Source: Aporhodopirellula aestuarii (GTDB taxonomy: Bacteria; Planctomycetota; Planctomycetia; Pirellulales; Pirellulaceae). From it: 47,554 bases of DNA. Location of the stretch: positions 1 to 47,554 of the forward strand of contig NZ_JAMQBK010000007.1 of the NCBI RefSeq assembly GCF_023701485.1, written 5' to 3'. Within the stretch, counting starts at the first letter, position 1. Each line of letters starts with the position of its first letter. The position numbers were made by a program, and so were the translations under genes. The notes below the pieces were generated by a model. That model made no database searches and was not told where the DNA came from. It worked only from the letters and a program-made list of their open reading frames with translations. This document shows, piece by piece, positions 8,887 through 19,109 of this stretch.

Positions 8887-10332
8887 ATGCACATCAAGAT
8901 CCCTGAATCGAGACGTGAATTCCTTGCGCACAGCGGTGCCGGTTTTGGCGCAGTCGCATTGGCCGGTCTGATGTCCGGCGCGAACGCGGAGCCGATTCGC
9001 TCAAGCGATAGAGGTGTCAAAACGCCTTCGCTCAATCCGGTCGCTGCGAAACCTCCGCACCACAAACCGACCGCCAAACGAGTGATCTTCCTGTTTATGG
9101 AGGGTGGGCCGAGCCATTTGGATTTGTTCGATCCAAAACCTCTGCTCAATGAATTAGCGGGCCAAACTATCCCAGATAGCTTTGGTGAAGTGATCACGGC
9201 GATGGGTGAGATGAAGTCGCCGCTGCTCGCGAGCAAACGCAAGTGGAAGCGGCACGGTGAAGGAGGATTGTGGGTTTCCGACTGGTTGCCCCACATCGCC
9301 GAGTGTGCAGATGATCTCGCGGTGATTCGCTCGTGCGTCGCCGATGGGATCAACCATTCCGCAGGCGTTTGTCAGATGAATACGTGCTCGATCTTGAGCG
9401 GGCGTCCGTCGCTGGGCAGTTGGGTGACGTATGGGCTCGGCAGTGAAAATGAGAACCTGCCGGCGTTCGTCGTGATGCAGGACAACAACTCGCAAATTGT
9501 CAACGGGCCGCGAAACTGGGGTGGCGGGTTCATGCCGGCCGCGTACCAGGGCACGCGTCTAAGTGAGGGAAGTCAACCGATTCCTTACTTGAATACACCC
9601 GAAGGTGTGACGCAAACGCGGCAATTGTCAAAGCTTGACTTCCTCAACGATCTCAACCGCAATTACGCGGAGATGCATCCGGAGCAAACCGAGTTGGAAG
9701 CCCGCATCGCGAGTTATGAGTTGGCATTTCGCATGCAAGCGGAGGCTCCTGATGCGATTGATTTGAGCGACGAGACCGAAGAGACGCTCGAACTGTACGG
9801 CATCAATGACAAAGAGACGAGTGGATACGGTCGGCTGTGTTTGCTCGGTCGACGATTGGCTGAACGGGACGTTCGGTTTATTCAGTTGTATAGCGGTGCT
9901 GGGTCGAAGTGGGACTCGCACAGCAACATCGAAGGCAACCACTCCGGGTTGTGCCGTGGCGTCGACAAACCGATCGCGGGGCTGCTCAAAGACTTGAAAC
10001 GCCGTGGAATGCTCGATGACACGCTCGTTGTCTGGGGCGGTGAGTTTGGCCGTACGCCGATGAGCGAAAAGGGCAATGGCCGCGATCATAACCCCAGCGG
10101 TTTCACGATGTGGATGGCCGGCGGAGGTGTGAAAGGCGGGCAGGCGATTGGTGAAACCGATGAGCTGGGATTGCACGCGACGGTGGACCGCCAGCACGTG
10201 CAGGACTTGCACACCAGCATCCTGCACTTGCTAGGTCTCGACAACATGGATTTGACCTACCTTCACAAAGGTCGTCCCGAACGCCCGACGATCAATGAAG
10301 GGAAATTCTGCGAACAACTGGTGACGGGGTAA
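8887..10332 (+). CDS. DUF1501 protein, Tat-exported (module 1)
   Basis: A 481-residue member of the DUF1501 family, which belongs to the alkaline phosphatase/sulfatase-like superfamily. The N-terminus carries a twin-arginine signal (SRREFL followed by a weakly hydrophobic Gly/Ala-rich stretch to ANAEP). Conserved elements are FMEGGPSHLDLFDPKP near residue 80, GGEFGRTP near 382, and GRDHNP at 398-403, which supply likely metal ligands. It is 280 bp after the cytochrome gene and its TAA overlaps the next ATG by one base. DUF1501 and DUF1549/DUF1553 genes are habitual neighbours in planctomycetes. Export by Tat fits a folded metal enzyme; the substrate is unknown. Confidence 0.93.
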   Translation: MHIKIPESRREFLAHSGAGFGAVALAGLMSGANAEPIRSSDRGVKTPSLNPVAAKPPHHKPTAKRVIFLFMEGGPSHLDLFDPKPLLNELAGQTIPDSFGEVITAMGEMKSPLLASKRKWKRHGEGGLWVSDWLPHIAECADDLAVIRSCVADGINHSAGVCQMNTCSILSGRPSLGSWVTYGLGSENENLPAFVVMQDNNSQIVNGPRNWGGGFMPAAYQGTRLSEGSQPIPYLNTPEGVTQTRQLSKLDFLNDLNRNYAEMHPEQTELEARIASYELAFRMQAEAPDAIDLSDETEETLELYGINDKETSGYGRLCLLGRRLAERDVRFIQLYSGAGSKWDSHSNIEGNHSGLCRGVDKPIAGLLKDLKRRGMLDDTLVVWGGEFGRTPMSEKGNGRDHNPSGFTMWMAGGGVKGGQAIGETDELGLHATVDRQHVQDLHTSILHLLGLDNMDLTYLHKGRPERPTINEGKFCEQLVTG

Positions 10333-13300
10333 TGATGAATATTCAATCGATTTTTGCCGCGATCACACTCGCGATCCCTTGTTTGTCATCGGCCCAGGCC
10401 GCAGAAGCCAACATTGTCGCGAAGTGGACGTTCGATTCCGAAGAGGCCGCACCGCTCGACCTGAACGGAGAAGTCGAACGCGACCAAGCCGGTCCGAGGC
10501 CTCCTGAGTACCCCGAGTTCTCGGATGACAACACCGCATTGAAATTCAACGGTGGTGGCTACTTGGCTGTTCCCAAGGTCCTCAATGACGATCGGTTTCA
10601 ATTTCGCAACGGTGACAAAATCACGATCGAGGCTTGGGTCAATCTCGATGCCGCTCGCGACGGACAACAGATGTACGTGATCGGCAAAGGGCGTACGGGT
10701 TCGCCGCAATTTCGTCCGGACAACCAGAATTGGGCGTTGCGAACCGTCTCACATGGCGGCACCGTGCGAGCGAGCTTTCTCTTTGCGACTAAGCTTTCGC
10801 GAAATGAATCGCATTGGCATCGCTGGACCACGGACGATGGATTTGAGTGTGCAACAGGCTGGCACCATATCGCCGTTGCGTATCATTTTGGCAACCCCGA
10901 ATCAGTCCGCGGTTGGATTGATGGCCAACCAGCCAAAGGCCGTTGGGACATGGGTGGTCCGACCGAAGAGCCACCTGTTGTGGATGATGACGCGGTTTGG
11001 ATCGGATCATCACGTGGTGGCGGTCGAGCCAACAGTTTTGTGGGGCATCTCGACAACGTTGCCATTCACCGAGACTTTCTCTCCGACGAAGTCATCGCGT
11101 CCCGATTCCATCGTGTCGGCGGTCCACGAGTCGCAGCAGCGAAACCCGTTCCCGAGCCGCTGCCCGAAGTTGCACCGGAGTTGAACGACGTCCCCGCGGG
11201 CAAGGTGCTGTTCACGTTTGCCGAGGGCTTGCCGAGTAACGCACGTTGGTTACTCGAAGGCGAATCATGGCCGGAGGAGATCACGCGTTGGACGAGCAAT
11301 GCGTTTTTATTGCCTCGCGTTCCCGTTCGTTATGATTCTTGGGGCATTCGCGGACGCTGGAACTCACCGATGTTGGTCCGGGCGGCCAGTGATGTTTCGC
11401 TGCCACCGGGGAGGCATCGTGTCCTAGTCAGGGCGAGATCACTCAGTCGGCTTTGGATCGACGGAAAAGTTGTTGCTCGCACGCGTAAGAACTCCCACGG
11501 CGGCGGCAATCTGCAACCGATTGTTCCGATCGCCGATCCGCCCGCACCAGGCAATCGCGTGGTTCGCTTTCCTCAACAGGAGGTGTTTGGCGAGTATGTC
11601 GTCGAAGGCGGGCAAACGAAATCGGTACGTGTGATCTTTGAACTGGTCGTCGGTGGCAAGGGGCGTCGCACCGAGTCGGGAGAAGTTTGTATTGCCATCC
11701 AGCCCGAAGATAGCAACACGTTCGTCGTGCTCGGCCCGTCACTTTCGCTTCCGTTGACCGATGAGGCGGCGAAGGAGGAATTGGTGAAAATGGAAGAGTC
11801 GCTGACGAGACTTGATGACTTTACTCGCCGCGCGGCGTCGTCATCGCAAGATGGATTTTGGAATCACCGGCATGAGATTGCACGGGACGCAATGGAATTG
11901 CAGAATCATCGTCGTGGACGATTTGGCGATCATCTGATCGACGAGGCGATTGCCAACAAGATCGGTACGGCCGTTGCGAAGTCGAACCGGCACGATGAAA
12001 AGACGACGACGCATTTCTACGATCGTGTGCTGCCGATATTGCGTGACCAATGTTTCCGGTGTCACGGCGAGAAGGGCAAAGGCGGGTTGCGATTGAATTC
12101 GCACGAAGCCGTTCTCGCGAGCGGTGAGTCTGGTGAACCGGCAGTCGTGCCGGGCGATCCGGATAACAGCGAATTGATTGTTCAGATTCGCGATGGCAAC
12201 ATGCCGCCCACCGATACCGGGCTCACTCCCGAACAGATCGAAACGCTCGAACATTGGGTCGCATCCGGCGCCGTTTGGCCCGCCCAGCCAGTGGATCCGG
12301 TGGCGATCGCAGTCTCGCCTGTTATCAGAGATGAAGCGTTCTTGCGACGAGCGTATCTCGATGTGGTCGGCGTCCCACCGAGTGAAGACGAAGCCGGAGC
12401 ATTTCTCAAACGCCCCAATCGAGATGCGTTAATCGACACGTTATTGGCTGACGAGCGATACGCCGATAATTGGGTCAGTTTGTGGATGGACTTGCTTGCC
12501 GAAAACCCGACGTTGTTGAACGTTTCGCTGGGCAGCACGGGACCGTTTCGTTGGTTCCTTTATGAATCGCTGCGTGATAACAAGCCGCTCGACCGCATGG
12601 TTACCGAGCTGATTTTGATGCGTGGCGACGCCCACTATGGTGGCAGTGCCGGGTTCGCAATCGCCGGTGAAAACGACTCCCCGATGGCGGCCAAGGCCCA
12701 CGTGCTGGCGGCGGCGTTTTTGGGCATTGATTTGCAATGTGCACGTTGCCACGACTCACCCTATCACAGCACCACTCAGGAAGATTTGTTTTCGCTGGGC
12801 GCGATGCTGAGCCGGAAATCGATCACTCCGCCGAAGACCAGCCGGGTGCCGGATGAGTTCTTTGTCAGTCAAACGCGTGAGCCTTTGATTCAGGTGACGT
12901 TGAAGCTCGGTGAGGCTGTCAAGGCGAAGTGGCCGTTTGCCGATTTCACGGGAGCGGAGGATTCCCCACAACTCGACAGGTTGATGCACAATCCCAAGGA
13001 TGCCCGAGAGCGTTTGGCAGCTTTGTTTACCGCACCGAGCAACGTTCGATTCCCGCGTGTGATGGTTAATCATCTGTGGAAACGTTTGATGGGGGCCGGC
13101 TTCGTCGAGCCAGTTCATGATTGGGAAGGCAGAACACCGAGCCACCCTGAATTGCTCGAAGAACTGGCAACCGAACTGGTGACGCACGACTATAACCTGA
13201 AACATGTCTTGCGGCTGATCATGACATCGGATGCCTACCAACGCGAAGCGACCGGACAGAATGAAGCCGCACCGGCTGAGCAGCGTTATTTTGCTGCTCC

Positions 13301-14030
13301 TGATCGCCGGCGTTTGACGGCGGAACAGGTTGTCGATTCGCTGTTTGTGGCCAGCGGTTGCGAGATGGATGTGGAGGAATTGACGTTCCTACATGATGGC
13401 ACGCAATCGATGGACCGACGTGTCACCCTCGGCACGCCGACGCGAGCATGGATGTTTGCCGGACTGAATAACGAACGCGATCGGCCCAGCCTCTCGTTAC
13501 CACGGGCGCAGGCAGTCGTCGACGTGCTCGAGGCGTTCGGTTGGACGGGGACACGGCAGCAGCCGATCATCGAGCGGGAGACGGATCCCAACGTGCTCCA
13601 ACCAGGCATTTTGGCAAACGGGAATCTTTCCAAATCACTCACGCGAGCTGCCCACGAAAGCGAGTTGGCTGACTTGGCGGTGAAGGCGCGGTCATCAGAA
13701 CAACTGGTTGAGTCGTTGTTCCTGCGTTTTCTTTCTCGGTATCCCAATGATCGTGAGCGAGAGTTGTTTGTCACAACGCTGGAGAATGGGTTTGCGAATC
13801 GGTTATTGCTATCTAGCGATGTCACTCCGCCGCCGGTCGATCCATTGTTACCGCAGTCGACGTGGACGAACCACCTGTTGCCAGAAGCGAACGAGATTCA
13901 GCAGGAATGGGAACGCAGGGTTAGACGTGGGCCGTATGCCGATCCGCGACTTCGCCCCGAGTGGAGAGAAGTGTATGAGGACGTGGTCTGGAGTCTCGTC
14001 AATCACGCCGAGTTCGTTTGGGTTCCTTAA
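10332..14030 (+). CDS. LamG/PA14-like/PSCyt1/DUF1549/DUF1553 multidomain cytochrome
   Basis: A 1232-residue exported protein with an unusual domain order. After a signal peptide (about 1-23) comes a LamG domain (about 28-265, with [11 protein letters not shown] and [14 protein letters not shown]), then a PA14-like beta domain (about 290-465, with [22 protein letters not shown]), then PSCyt1 with CFRCH at 574-578 and [10 protein letters not shown] shortened DUF1549 follows ([16 protein letters not shown]) with a second CxxCH, CARCH, at 803-807, and DUF1553 near 908 ([15 protein letters not shown]). It lacks the HPID motif that usually starts DUF1549. ATG at 10332 overlaps the previous stop; a second ATG follows immediately. 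The product is a periplasmic diheme protein with likely sugar-binding modules; its activity is unknown. Confidence 0.9.
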   Translation: MMNIQSIFAAITLAIPCLSSAQAAEANIVAKWTFDSEEAAPLDLNGEVERDQAGPRPPEYPEFSDDNTALKFNGGGYLAVPKVLNDDRFQFRNGDKITIEAWVNLDAARDGQQMYVIGKGRTGSPQFRPDNQNWALRTVSHGGTVRASFLFATKLSRNESHWHRWTTDDGFECATGWHHIAVAYHFGNPESVRGWIDGQPAKGRWDMGGPTEEPPVVDDDAVWIGSSRGGGRANSFVGHLDNVAIHRDFLSDEVIASRFHRVGGPRVAAAKPVPEPLPEVAPELNDVPAGKVLFTFAEGLPSNARWLLEGESWPEEITRWTSNAFLLPRVPVRYDSWGIRGRWNSPMLVRAASDVSLPPGRHRVLVRARSLSRLWIDGKVVARTRKNSHGGGNLQPIVPIADPPAPGNRVVRFPQQEVFGEYVVEGGQTKSVRVIFELVVGGKGRRTESGEVCIAIQPEDSNTFVVLGPSLSLPLTDEAAKEELVKMEESLTRLDDFTRRAASSSQDGFWNHRHEIARDAMELQNHRRGRFGDHLIDEAIANKIGTAVAKSNRHDEKTTTHFYDRVLPILRDQCFRCHGEKGKGGLRLNSHEAVLASGESGEPAVVPGDPDNSELIVQIRDGNMPPTDTGLTPEQIETLEHWVASGAVWPAQPVDPVAIAVSPVIRDEAFLRRAYLDVVGVPPSEDEAGAFLKRPNRDALIDTLLADERYADNWVSLWMDLLAENPTLLNVSLGSTGPFRWFLYESLRDNKPLDRMVTELILMRGDAHYGGSAGFAIAGENDSPMAAKAHVLAAAFLGIDLQCARCHDSPYHSTTQEDLFSLGAMLSRKSITPPKTSRVPDEFFVSQTREPLIQVTLKLGEAVKAKWPFADFTGAEDSPQLDRLMHNPKDARERLAALFTAPSNVRFPRVMVNHLWKRLMGAGFVEPVHDWEGRTPSHPELLEELATELVTHDYNLKHVLRLIMTSDAYQREATGQNEAAPAEQRYFAAPDRRRLTAEQVVDSLFVASGCEMDVEELTFLHDGTQSMDRRVTLGTPTRAWMFAGLNNERDRPSLSLPRAQAVVDVLEAFGWTGTRQQPIIERETDPNVLQPGILANGNLSKSLTRAAHESELADLAVKARSSEQLVESLFLRFLSRYPNDRERELFVTTLENGFANRLLLSSDVTPPPVDPLLPQSTWTNHLLPEANEIQQEWERRVRRGPYADPRLRPEWREVYEDVVWSLVNHAEFVWVP

Positions 14031-14119
14031 AAATTTGGATGTGTGATGTTTGCGTGAACGGTAAGCAACGCCGGCACTCGATCACGCTTCGTTTTCTGGT
14101 CAGTAAAAGGTTTTGTTGA

Positions 14120-15394
14120 ATGAATATCAATCGTCGCCAAGCTCTTGCGATCGCTGCATCCGGTGTCGTGCTGCCGCAGTTTGTGTCTGCCGAGGCAACG
14201 CCACCGCAAATCGTCGGCAAGGCGGATCACGTGATCTCGATTTGGCTCGGCGGTGGAATGGGGCAGATGGACACGTTCGATCCCAAACGCAAGGGCGATC
14301 CGAAAGCGAAGAAAGCTGGTTCTTACTACGACGCGATTGAAACAAGCGTTCCTGGTGTCCAGCTTTGTGAACACCTGCCAAGAATGGCTCGTCTGATGGA
14401 GCAGGTTACCGCGGTCCGCAGTACGCATCACGAAGTCATTGATGAACATGCCGCAGCCACCAATCGGATGCACACCGGACGTGACATTAGCGGCACGGTC
14501 ACGTATCCATCGCTCGGATCCATCGTAACCCATGAACGCGGCGTCGTTCACGACGGTGCGCCCCCGTACGTGTTGATCGGGTATCCCAACGTCACACGTG
14601 GGCCGGGATTCCTGGGTGCCAAAGACAGCTATCTGTATCTGACCGACACCGGGCAAGGGCCCGCGGGACTTTCGCGTCCCGATGGCATCACGCCCGATCG
14701 CCAAGCACGTCGGGAGATGTTTTTGACCGCATTAAAACAGAGCGGCAAGGCCGTCGCCGATCAAAAGATGCGTGATTACGACGCGGCGATAGAGCAAAGC
14801 TTAAAGCTCAGCGGCCCTGAATTCGGTGACGTTTTCAAGCTCGAATCCGAAGCCGACAGTCTGCGAAATCTCTACGGCGGAGAGTTTGGGCAACGATGTT
14901 TGTTGAGCCGCCGGTTGGTGCAACGTGGTGTGCGATTTATCGAGGTTTCTCATAACCTGAACTTTCTCAACGGTGCGGGATGGGACGTTCACAACGCAGG
15001 GATTGTCGACCAACATAAGCTGATTCGTGAACTCGACAACGCGGTGGCGACCTTGATCACTGACTTGCAAAACCATCGGTTGCTGGACAAAACGCTGATT
15101 GTGATCACGACGGAGTTTGGTCGTCCACCTGAGTTTGACAGCGGCGGCGGGCGCGGGCATCAGGGCAGAGCTTTCTCGTCCGTGTTGGCAGGCGGCGGTC
15201 TGAAACACAGCGGCGCGTATGGCGTGACGGATGAGTTGTCGAAAACGATCGTGGAAAACCCTGTCAGCATCCCCGACTTTTTTGCGACCATCTGCGCGGC
15301 TCTCAATATCGATCCCGCCAAGAACCTTTATGACGGCGACCGCCCCGTCCCCATTACCGACCGCGGTCAACCGATACGAGCGTTGTTCGGCTAG
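14120..15394 (+). CDS. DUF1501 protein, Tat-exported (module 2, divergent)
   Basis: A 424-residue DUF1501 family protein and the partner of the preceding cytochrome gene, 89 bp downstream. The Tat signal is [16 protein letters not shown] with cleavage near VSAEA. Family elements are [15 protein letters not shown] near residue 47, ITTEFGRPP near 330, and [13 protein letters not shown]. It is about 60-90 residues shorter than the other two copies and has GRGH near 342 where they have GRDH, so one likely metal ligand differs. This marks it as a separate subgroup rather than a recent duplicate. Likely periplasmic; substrate unknown. Confidence 0.92.
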   Translation: MNINRRQALAIAASGVVLPQFVSAEATPPQIVGKADHVISIWLGGGMGQMDTFDPKRKGDPKAKKAGSYYDAIETSVPGVQLCEHLPRMARLMEQVTAVRSTHHEVIDEHAAATNRMHTGRDISGTVTYPSLGSIVTHERGVVHDGAPPYVLIGYPNVTRGPGFLGAKDSYLYLTDTGQGPAGLSRPDGITPDRQARREMFLTALKQSGKAVADQKMRDYDAAIEQSLKLSGPEFGDVFKLESEADSLRNLYGGEFGQRCLLSRRLVQRGVRFIEVSHNLNFLNGAGWDVHNAGIVDQHKLIRELDNAVATLITDLQNHRLLDKTLIVITTEFGRPPEFDSGGGRGHQGRAFSSVLAGGGLKHSGAYGVTDELSKTIVENPVSIPDFFATICAALNIDPAKNLYDGDRPVPITDRGQPIRALFG

Positions 15395-15424
15395 TGCACT
15401 GTCAGCAATAAAGTTTGTTGTGGT

Positions 15425-15483
15425 ACCGGACGGCTTACGCCGTTCCGCTAAGTTTTATAGCGGAGCGGCGCGAGCCGCCCGGT
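15425..15483. repeat. REP pair forming a long imperfect hairpin
   Basis: A forward copy (15425-15450) and an inverted copy (15458-15483) of the REP unit are separated by seven bases. They pair into an imperfect stem of about 26 bp, beginning ACCGG and ending with TAGCGG opposite CCGCTA. It lies 30 bases after the DUF1501 stop and may end or protect the operon transcript. Confidence 0.75.
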
Positions 15484-15508
15484 AATCCTCGACATCTTAC
15501 TCAATGCA

Positions 15509-15570
15509 ACCGGGCCGGCTTGCGCCGCACCGCTAACAAAGTAGATGGATTTGGTCGCGAGCCGCCCGGT
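15509..15570. repeat. second, degenerate REP pair
   Basis: A forward copy at 15509-15535 (ACCGGGCCGGCTTGCGCCG then CACCGCTA) and a truncated inverted copy at 15553-15570 (ending GAGCCGCCCGGT) repeat the arrangement just upstream. The pair has lost part of its inner arm, so it looks older than the first. Confidence 0.6.
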
Positions 15571-16140
15571 TTAGGCAACCGTCAGGTTCAGGTTAGACGA
15601 CGCACTCGCGATTTGTCAGCGATCTAGATTGACGTGTTTCTTCTTTAGTACTTCGTACGGGTTGCGTTTGGGGGGGATGAACCGAGCCTGACTCCTCATC
15701 GGATGTCGTTGGGGCATGCGACGGTTGCTTGGAAGCGGGTTTTTTTTGGCCGGCTTTTGTGAAAGATCAACGCCCACGATCAAACCGCCTTCTCGCCAGT
15801 CGGCTCGTTTGGTGGCGGATGGGTTAGGGGCGTTTTCGAGTGAGCCTTCGGGTGGCTGGTTTGCGGTTTGGGTTGGCGGAGGCGTGGCGCCGATTGCCGT
15901 GTCCTGGTATGGGTTTCGGTGATTGATTGCTTGGCAGATTCGAATACGCAAATCCTATTACAGCGGTGGCGACTGACAGTTGGCTGAATCGGTGTGAGGC
16001 GGCGTATCGTAGGCAGGAGTGAGTTCGGCAAATTTTGCGACCTGGAAAATGTCGCTCGGTGGTGAAATCGAGTATCTTGTTCGGCAGTCTCTTCAGAGAT
16101 GGATCCCCGCCTCTTTCACGTTTTCCTGCAAACGCCCGCC

Positions 16141-17472
16141 ATGAAGCCCCGCCAAATTCTCGCTCTGATCGCCGTTCTGTCTATTCATCCGATGATCTCC
16201 GCACGTGCAGCGGATTCTTGGCCCCAGTTTCGAGGGCCGACGGGCGACGGGATCGCCGCCGATCAGTCGCCACCGATTACGTTCGGAGAAGACGAGCACT
16301 TGGCCTGGAAGACACCGCTGCCGGGGAAGGCATGGTCTTCGCCGGTGATTGCCGATGGTGTCGTTTGGCTGACGACGGCGGTGGAACGAGTTCCGACGGA
16401 AGCCGAACGGGAAGCGTTGCTTCGCAATACGAAGAACGATGCCAAAAAATTCAAATCGCTGGCGATCGCAAAAGCCATTGAGTTAAAACTGCTGTCGGTT
16501 GATTTGGAGAGCGGGGCGCCACTCCAGACGATCGATCTCACGACGGTCGAGACACCTGATGCGATTCACGCGACGAACTCTTATGCCTCACCGACGCCGT
16601 TCGTGGAAGGCGAGCATGTGATCTGTCACTTCGGTACCTTTGGTACGTTTTGCGTCGATCGCCGTTCGGGTTCCATCCTTTGGCAACGTACCCTGCCTCT
16701 GGAGCACGGTGTTGGTCCGGGCAGTTCGCCGTTGGTGCATGATGGGCGTTTGATACTGATTCAAGATGGTATGGATCGTCAGTACGTCACGGCGCTGGAC
16801 GCATCGACGGGCAAAACGTTGTGGACGACCGATCGGCCGCCGATGGAAGCTCCGACTGGCGATCAAAAGAAAGCCTATTGCACGCCGATCGTCGTGACGG
16901 ATTCGAATGGCCGGGAACAGGTGTTGTGCATGGGGTCGCAGTGGATGGTCTCGTACAACGCTGAAACTGGTGAAGAGTTTTGGAGGCTTTACCACGGCAA
17001 GGGCTTTTCGGTCGTTCCGCGTCCGGTGTTACTCGGCGATGTGGTGTTCCTTGCGACCGGATTCGGAAAACCCGAATTGTGGGCGGCGAAAATTGACGGA
17101 ACCGGCGACGTGACCGAGACGCATGTTGTTTGGACCCAGCCGAAAGGGATCCCATCGAAGTCGTCGCCGTTGCTGCACGACGGATTGATTTATCTCGTGG
17201 ATGACAACGGGGTGGCATCGTGTTTTGACCCCGAAACCGGAGATTTGGTGTGGAAGAAACGTCTCGGAGGTAAGTTCTCAGCGTCGCCGTTGTTTGCGGG
17301 TGGGCACTTGTACTTCGGTAATCACGAGGGCGACGTGTTCGTGTTGACGACGGGTGAGGACGCGGAGGTGGTTCAGACCAATCATCTGCAGGGTCAAATC
17401 ATGGCTTCTCCCGCCGCGATCGATAACGCATTGATCCTCCGCACCGACAAGGCGCTTTATCGATTCGAGTAA
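16141..17472 (+). CDS. PQQ-like beta-propeller protein (BamB-like quinoprotein fold)
   Basis: A 443-residue exported protein. A signal peptide ends near ARAAD (residue 21) and is followed by the sequence SWPQFRGPTGDG, a hallmark of planctomycete outer-membrane-assembly-like PQQ repeat proteins. Several propeller blades are visible, each with an A/SxxTGxxLW-type strand (ALDASTGKTLWTTD, CFDPETGDLVWKK). No active-site set for a PQQ alcohol dehydrogenase was identified, so a structural or binding role is as likely as catalysis. The ATG at 16141 places the signal peptide at the N-terminus; an upstream ATG at 16099 would add 14 residues. No strong ribosome binding site is seen. The stop lies within a perfect 12-bp palindrome. 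Confidence 0.9.
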   Translation: MKPRQILALIAVLSIHPMISARAADSWPQFRGPTGDGIAADQSPPITFGEDEHLAWKTPLPGKAWSSPVIADGVVWLTTAVERVPTEAEREALLRNTKNDAKKFKSLAIAKAIELKLLSVDLESGAPLQTIDLTTVETPDAIHATNSYASPTPFVEGEHVICHFGTFGTFCVDRRSGSILWQRTLPLEHGVGPGSSPLVHDGRLILIQDGMDRQYVTALDASTGKTLWTTDRPPMEAPTGDQKKAYCTPIVVTDSNGREQVLCMGSQWMVSYNAETGEEFWRLYHGKGFSVVPRPVLLGDVVFLATGFGKPELWAAKIDGTGDVTETHVVWTQPKGIPSKSSPLLHDGLIYLVDDNGVASCFDPETGDLVWKKRLGGKFSASPLFAGGHLYFGNHEGDVFVLTTGEDAEVVQTNHLQGQIMASPAAIDNALILRTDKALYRFE

Positions 17473-17480
17473 CGCGTTAC
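17469..17480. repeat. 12-bp perfect palindrome over the stop codon
   Basis: GTAACGCGTTAC contains the TAA stop of the propeller gene. It could be a chance palindrome, a weak hairpin or a protein binding site. No T run follows. Confidence 0.35.
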
Positions 17481-17554
17481 GATGTCGCACGACGTTTGTG
17501 TTTTTACTCGGCCGTGCGAGCGGCGTTCGATTGCGTTGGTAAAGAATTTCATTT

Positions 17555-18808
17555 ATGTCTGCGACTCTGCCCGTTCTTTCGGAACCACCCGAGCAAGGAT
17601 CCCCGAAGTCCCTGATCGAAATCGGCGTGGTTGTCGCGGGACCGCTCGATATGGTCGATTCTCGAGCAGCCCGGATGGCGGTGGAGCAAACTGAACAGCG
17701 TCTATCCGAACTGTTTGTAGAGTTCCGCTTTGATTTTTTCGAGATCAAGCGACCGGAGATGACTGGCAACAGCACATCCGGAAGCGGGCGAGTAGAACCG
17801 AGTGTGTTGTTGCAGCAAGCGGTTGACGAACGCGATTCTCGTCATTGGGATTTTGCGATCGTACTGACTGCGTCGGAGCTTGTCGGCAACTATTCGTCGT
17901 TTTGTTTTGCGGCGATCAGTCGTCCGCTCGACGCGGCGGTGTTGTCGTTGTCATTGATCGATCCGCTCGCGTTGGGGGTCGAAGCTAACCGGGAGGAACG
18001 TGTCGAACGGATCGCTCGGCGGTTGAGTCGGTTGATGTTGCACGGCATCGGTCACTTGTGTGGGTTGCCCAAAAGCGATCACCCCAACGACCTAATGTTT
18101 CATCCGCAGAACGCACAGGCGCTCGACTTGATGGCGGGAATGGACTCAGAAAGCATCGATCGTCAGCGGCGGGCGCTCGCCGAGATCGCTGACCAGCGGT
18201 TGGAAGAGGGAGCGGGCCGGACACTCGTTAGACCGTTGTTTGCCCTGAGTGCAGCATGGATTAATCACATCGAGATTTTGCAAGCGATTTGGGCCGCTCG
18301 GCCGTGGGAGTTTCCCAAGCGATTGAGTCGATTGACGATCGCGTCCTTCTCGACGCTCGCGATTTTGTTCATGACCGCGGAGGCGTGGGATTTGGCGCTC
18401 GCACAAAGTCACGTGCGCCTGCTCGCGTTGTTCGTCATGTCGATGATTGCGACGACGTTTTACGTGGTGCTCCGCCAGCAGTTGTTGGTCCGGCGAGGCA
18501 CACGGCGAACGGAGCAATCGATTGTGACTTCGGCGTCAGCTCTCGGGATTGTTTTTGTCGGGATGGCAACCACGTGGACTGCGTTGTTTACCGTTGGTTT
18601 TTTGCTCGCGTACTTTTTGTTTCCGGGGCAATTGATCGCGGGATGGGCGGCTTCAACCACGAACGGACCGGAGGAATTGGTGTGGACCGATCGTCCTCAG
18701 ATGGCGGTGTTTGCCGCGTCGTTGGGGTTGCTAATCGGCGCACTCGGTGCCAGTTTCGAATCGCAGCATTACTTTCGACATATCATTTTTGTTGACGAAG
18801 AAATCTAG
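17555..18808 (+). CDS. membrane protein with degenerate archaemetzincin-like domain
   Basis: A 417-residue protein. Residues about 20-190 resemble archaemetzincin peptidases: WDFAIVLTASELVG and AAVLSLSLIDPL precede HGIGHLCGLPKSDHPNDLM at 163-181. The metzincin site is normally HExGHxxGLxH followed by a Met turn; here the catalytic Glu is Gly164 and the third zinc His position is Lys173, though His176 is nearby. Metal binding may persist but normal peptidase activity is unlikely. Residues about 255-400 hold four hydrophobic segments (LTIASFSTLAILFMT, LLALFVMSMIATTFYVV, IVFVGMATTWTALFTVGFLLAYF, MAVFAASLGLLIGALGA), so it is anchored in the membrane. No signal peptide precedes the domain. It starts 82 bp after the propeller gene. 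Function unknown. Confidence 0.75.
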   Translation: MSATLPVLSEPPEQGSPKSLIEIGVVVAGPLDMVDSRAARMAVEQTEQRLSELFVEFRFDFFEIKRPEMTGNSTSGSGRVEPSVLLQQAVDERDSRHWDFAIVLTASELVGNYSSFCFAAISRPLDAAVLSLSLIDPLALGVEANREERVERIARRLSRLMLHGIGHLCGLPKSDHPNDLMFHPQNAQALDLMAGMDSESIDRQRRALAEIADQRLEEGAGRTLVRPLFALSAAWINHIEILQAIWAARPWEFPKRLSRLTIASFSTLAILFMTAEAWDLALAQSHVRLLALFVMSMIATTFYVVLRQQLLVRRGTRRTEQSIVTSASALGIVFVGMATTWTALFTVGFLLAYFLFPGQLIAGWAASTTNGPEELVWTDRPQMAVFAASLGLLIGALGASFESQHYFRHIIFVDEEI

Positions 18809-19109
18809 GAATAGTCGTCTCCGGTTCATTGGTTGGCGTATGCATCAACGCCGTGCGGTGACGCATCGGGGACCGCGACGCATCGTCTTTTCCGGGGTCG
18901 CGATGGGTTTGACTTCTTGGCGGGGGGGAGGCGTTTTGGCGTTTTGCGGCAGGTCGATACGGTCGTAAGTCTATATCGCGACTGGAGATGCGTTGTTGTT
19001 CCGTTTGTCGTTGCGGCTGTTTATTCCGTTTCACAAATCGGGATCGTGGTCTATAATCAGACTCCCGCCTCGCGACTGCTCTGTCGCCAATCGACCGCCC
19101 CTGAATTCG
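18809..19109. other. 301-bp spacer, nothing recognised
   Basis: The spacer precedes the third cytochrome gene. An in-frame TTG or CTG extension of that gene to 18993 exists but would place 39 unconserved residues before the signal peptide. No repeat, terminator or clear promoter was identified. Confidence 0.4.

Larger units (their letters stand above)
15395..16140. other. 746-bp REP-rich spacer without a convincing gene
   Basis: The first 180 bases hold four REP-like copies in alternating orientation. The remainder (about 15600-16090) has ORFs on both strands of 80-110 codons, rich in Pro, Arg, Thr and Gln and with no domain, signal or ribosome binding site; I do not call them genes. The last 50 bases form the leader of the propeller gene. 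Confidence 0.5.

Noticed and set aside
15616-15951. 111-codon minus-strand frame in the REP-rich spacer
   Set aside because: Pro/Gln/Arg-rich, no motif, no ribosome binding site, in a region of repeats.
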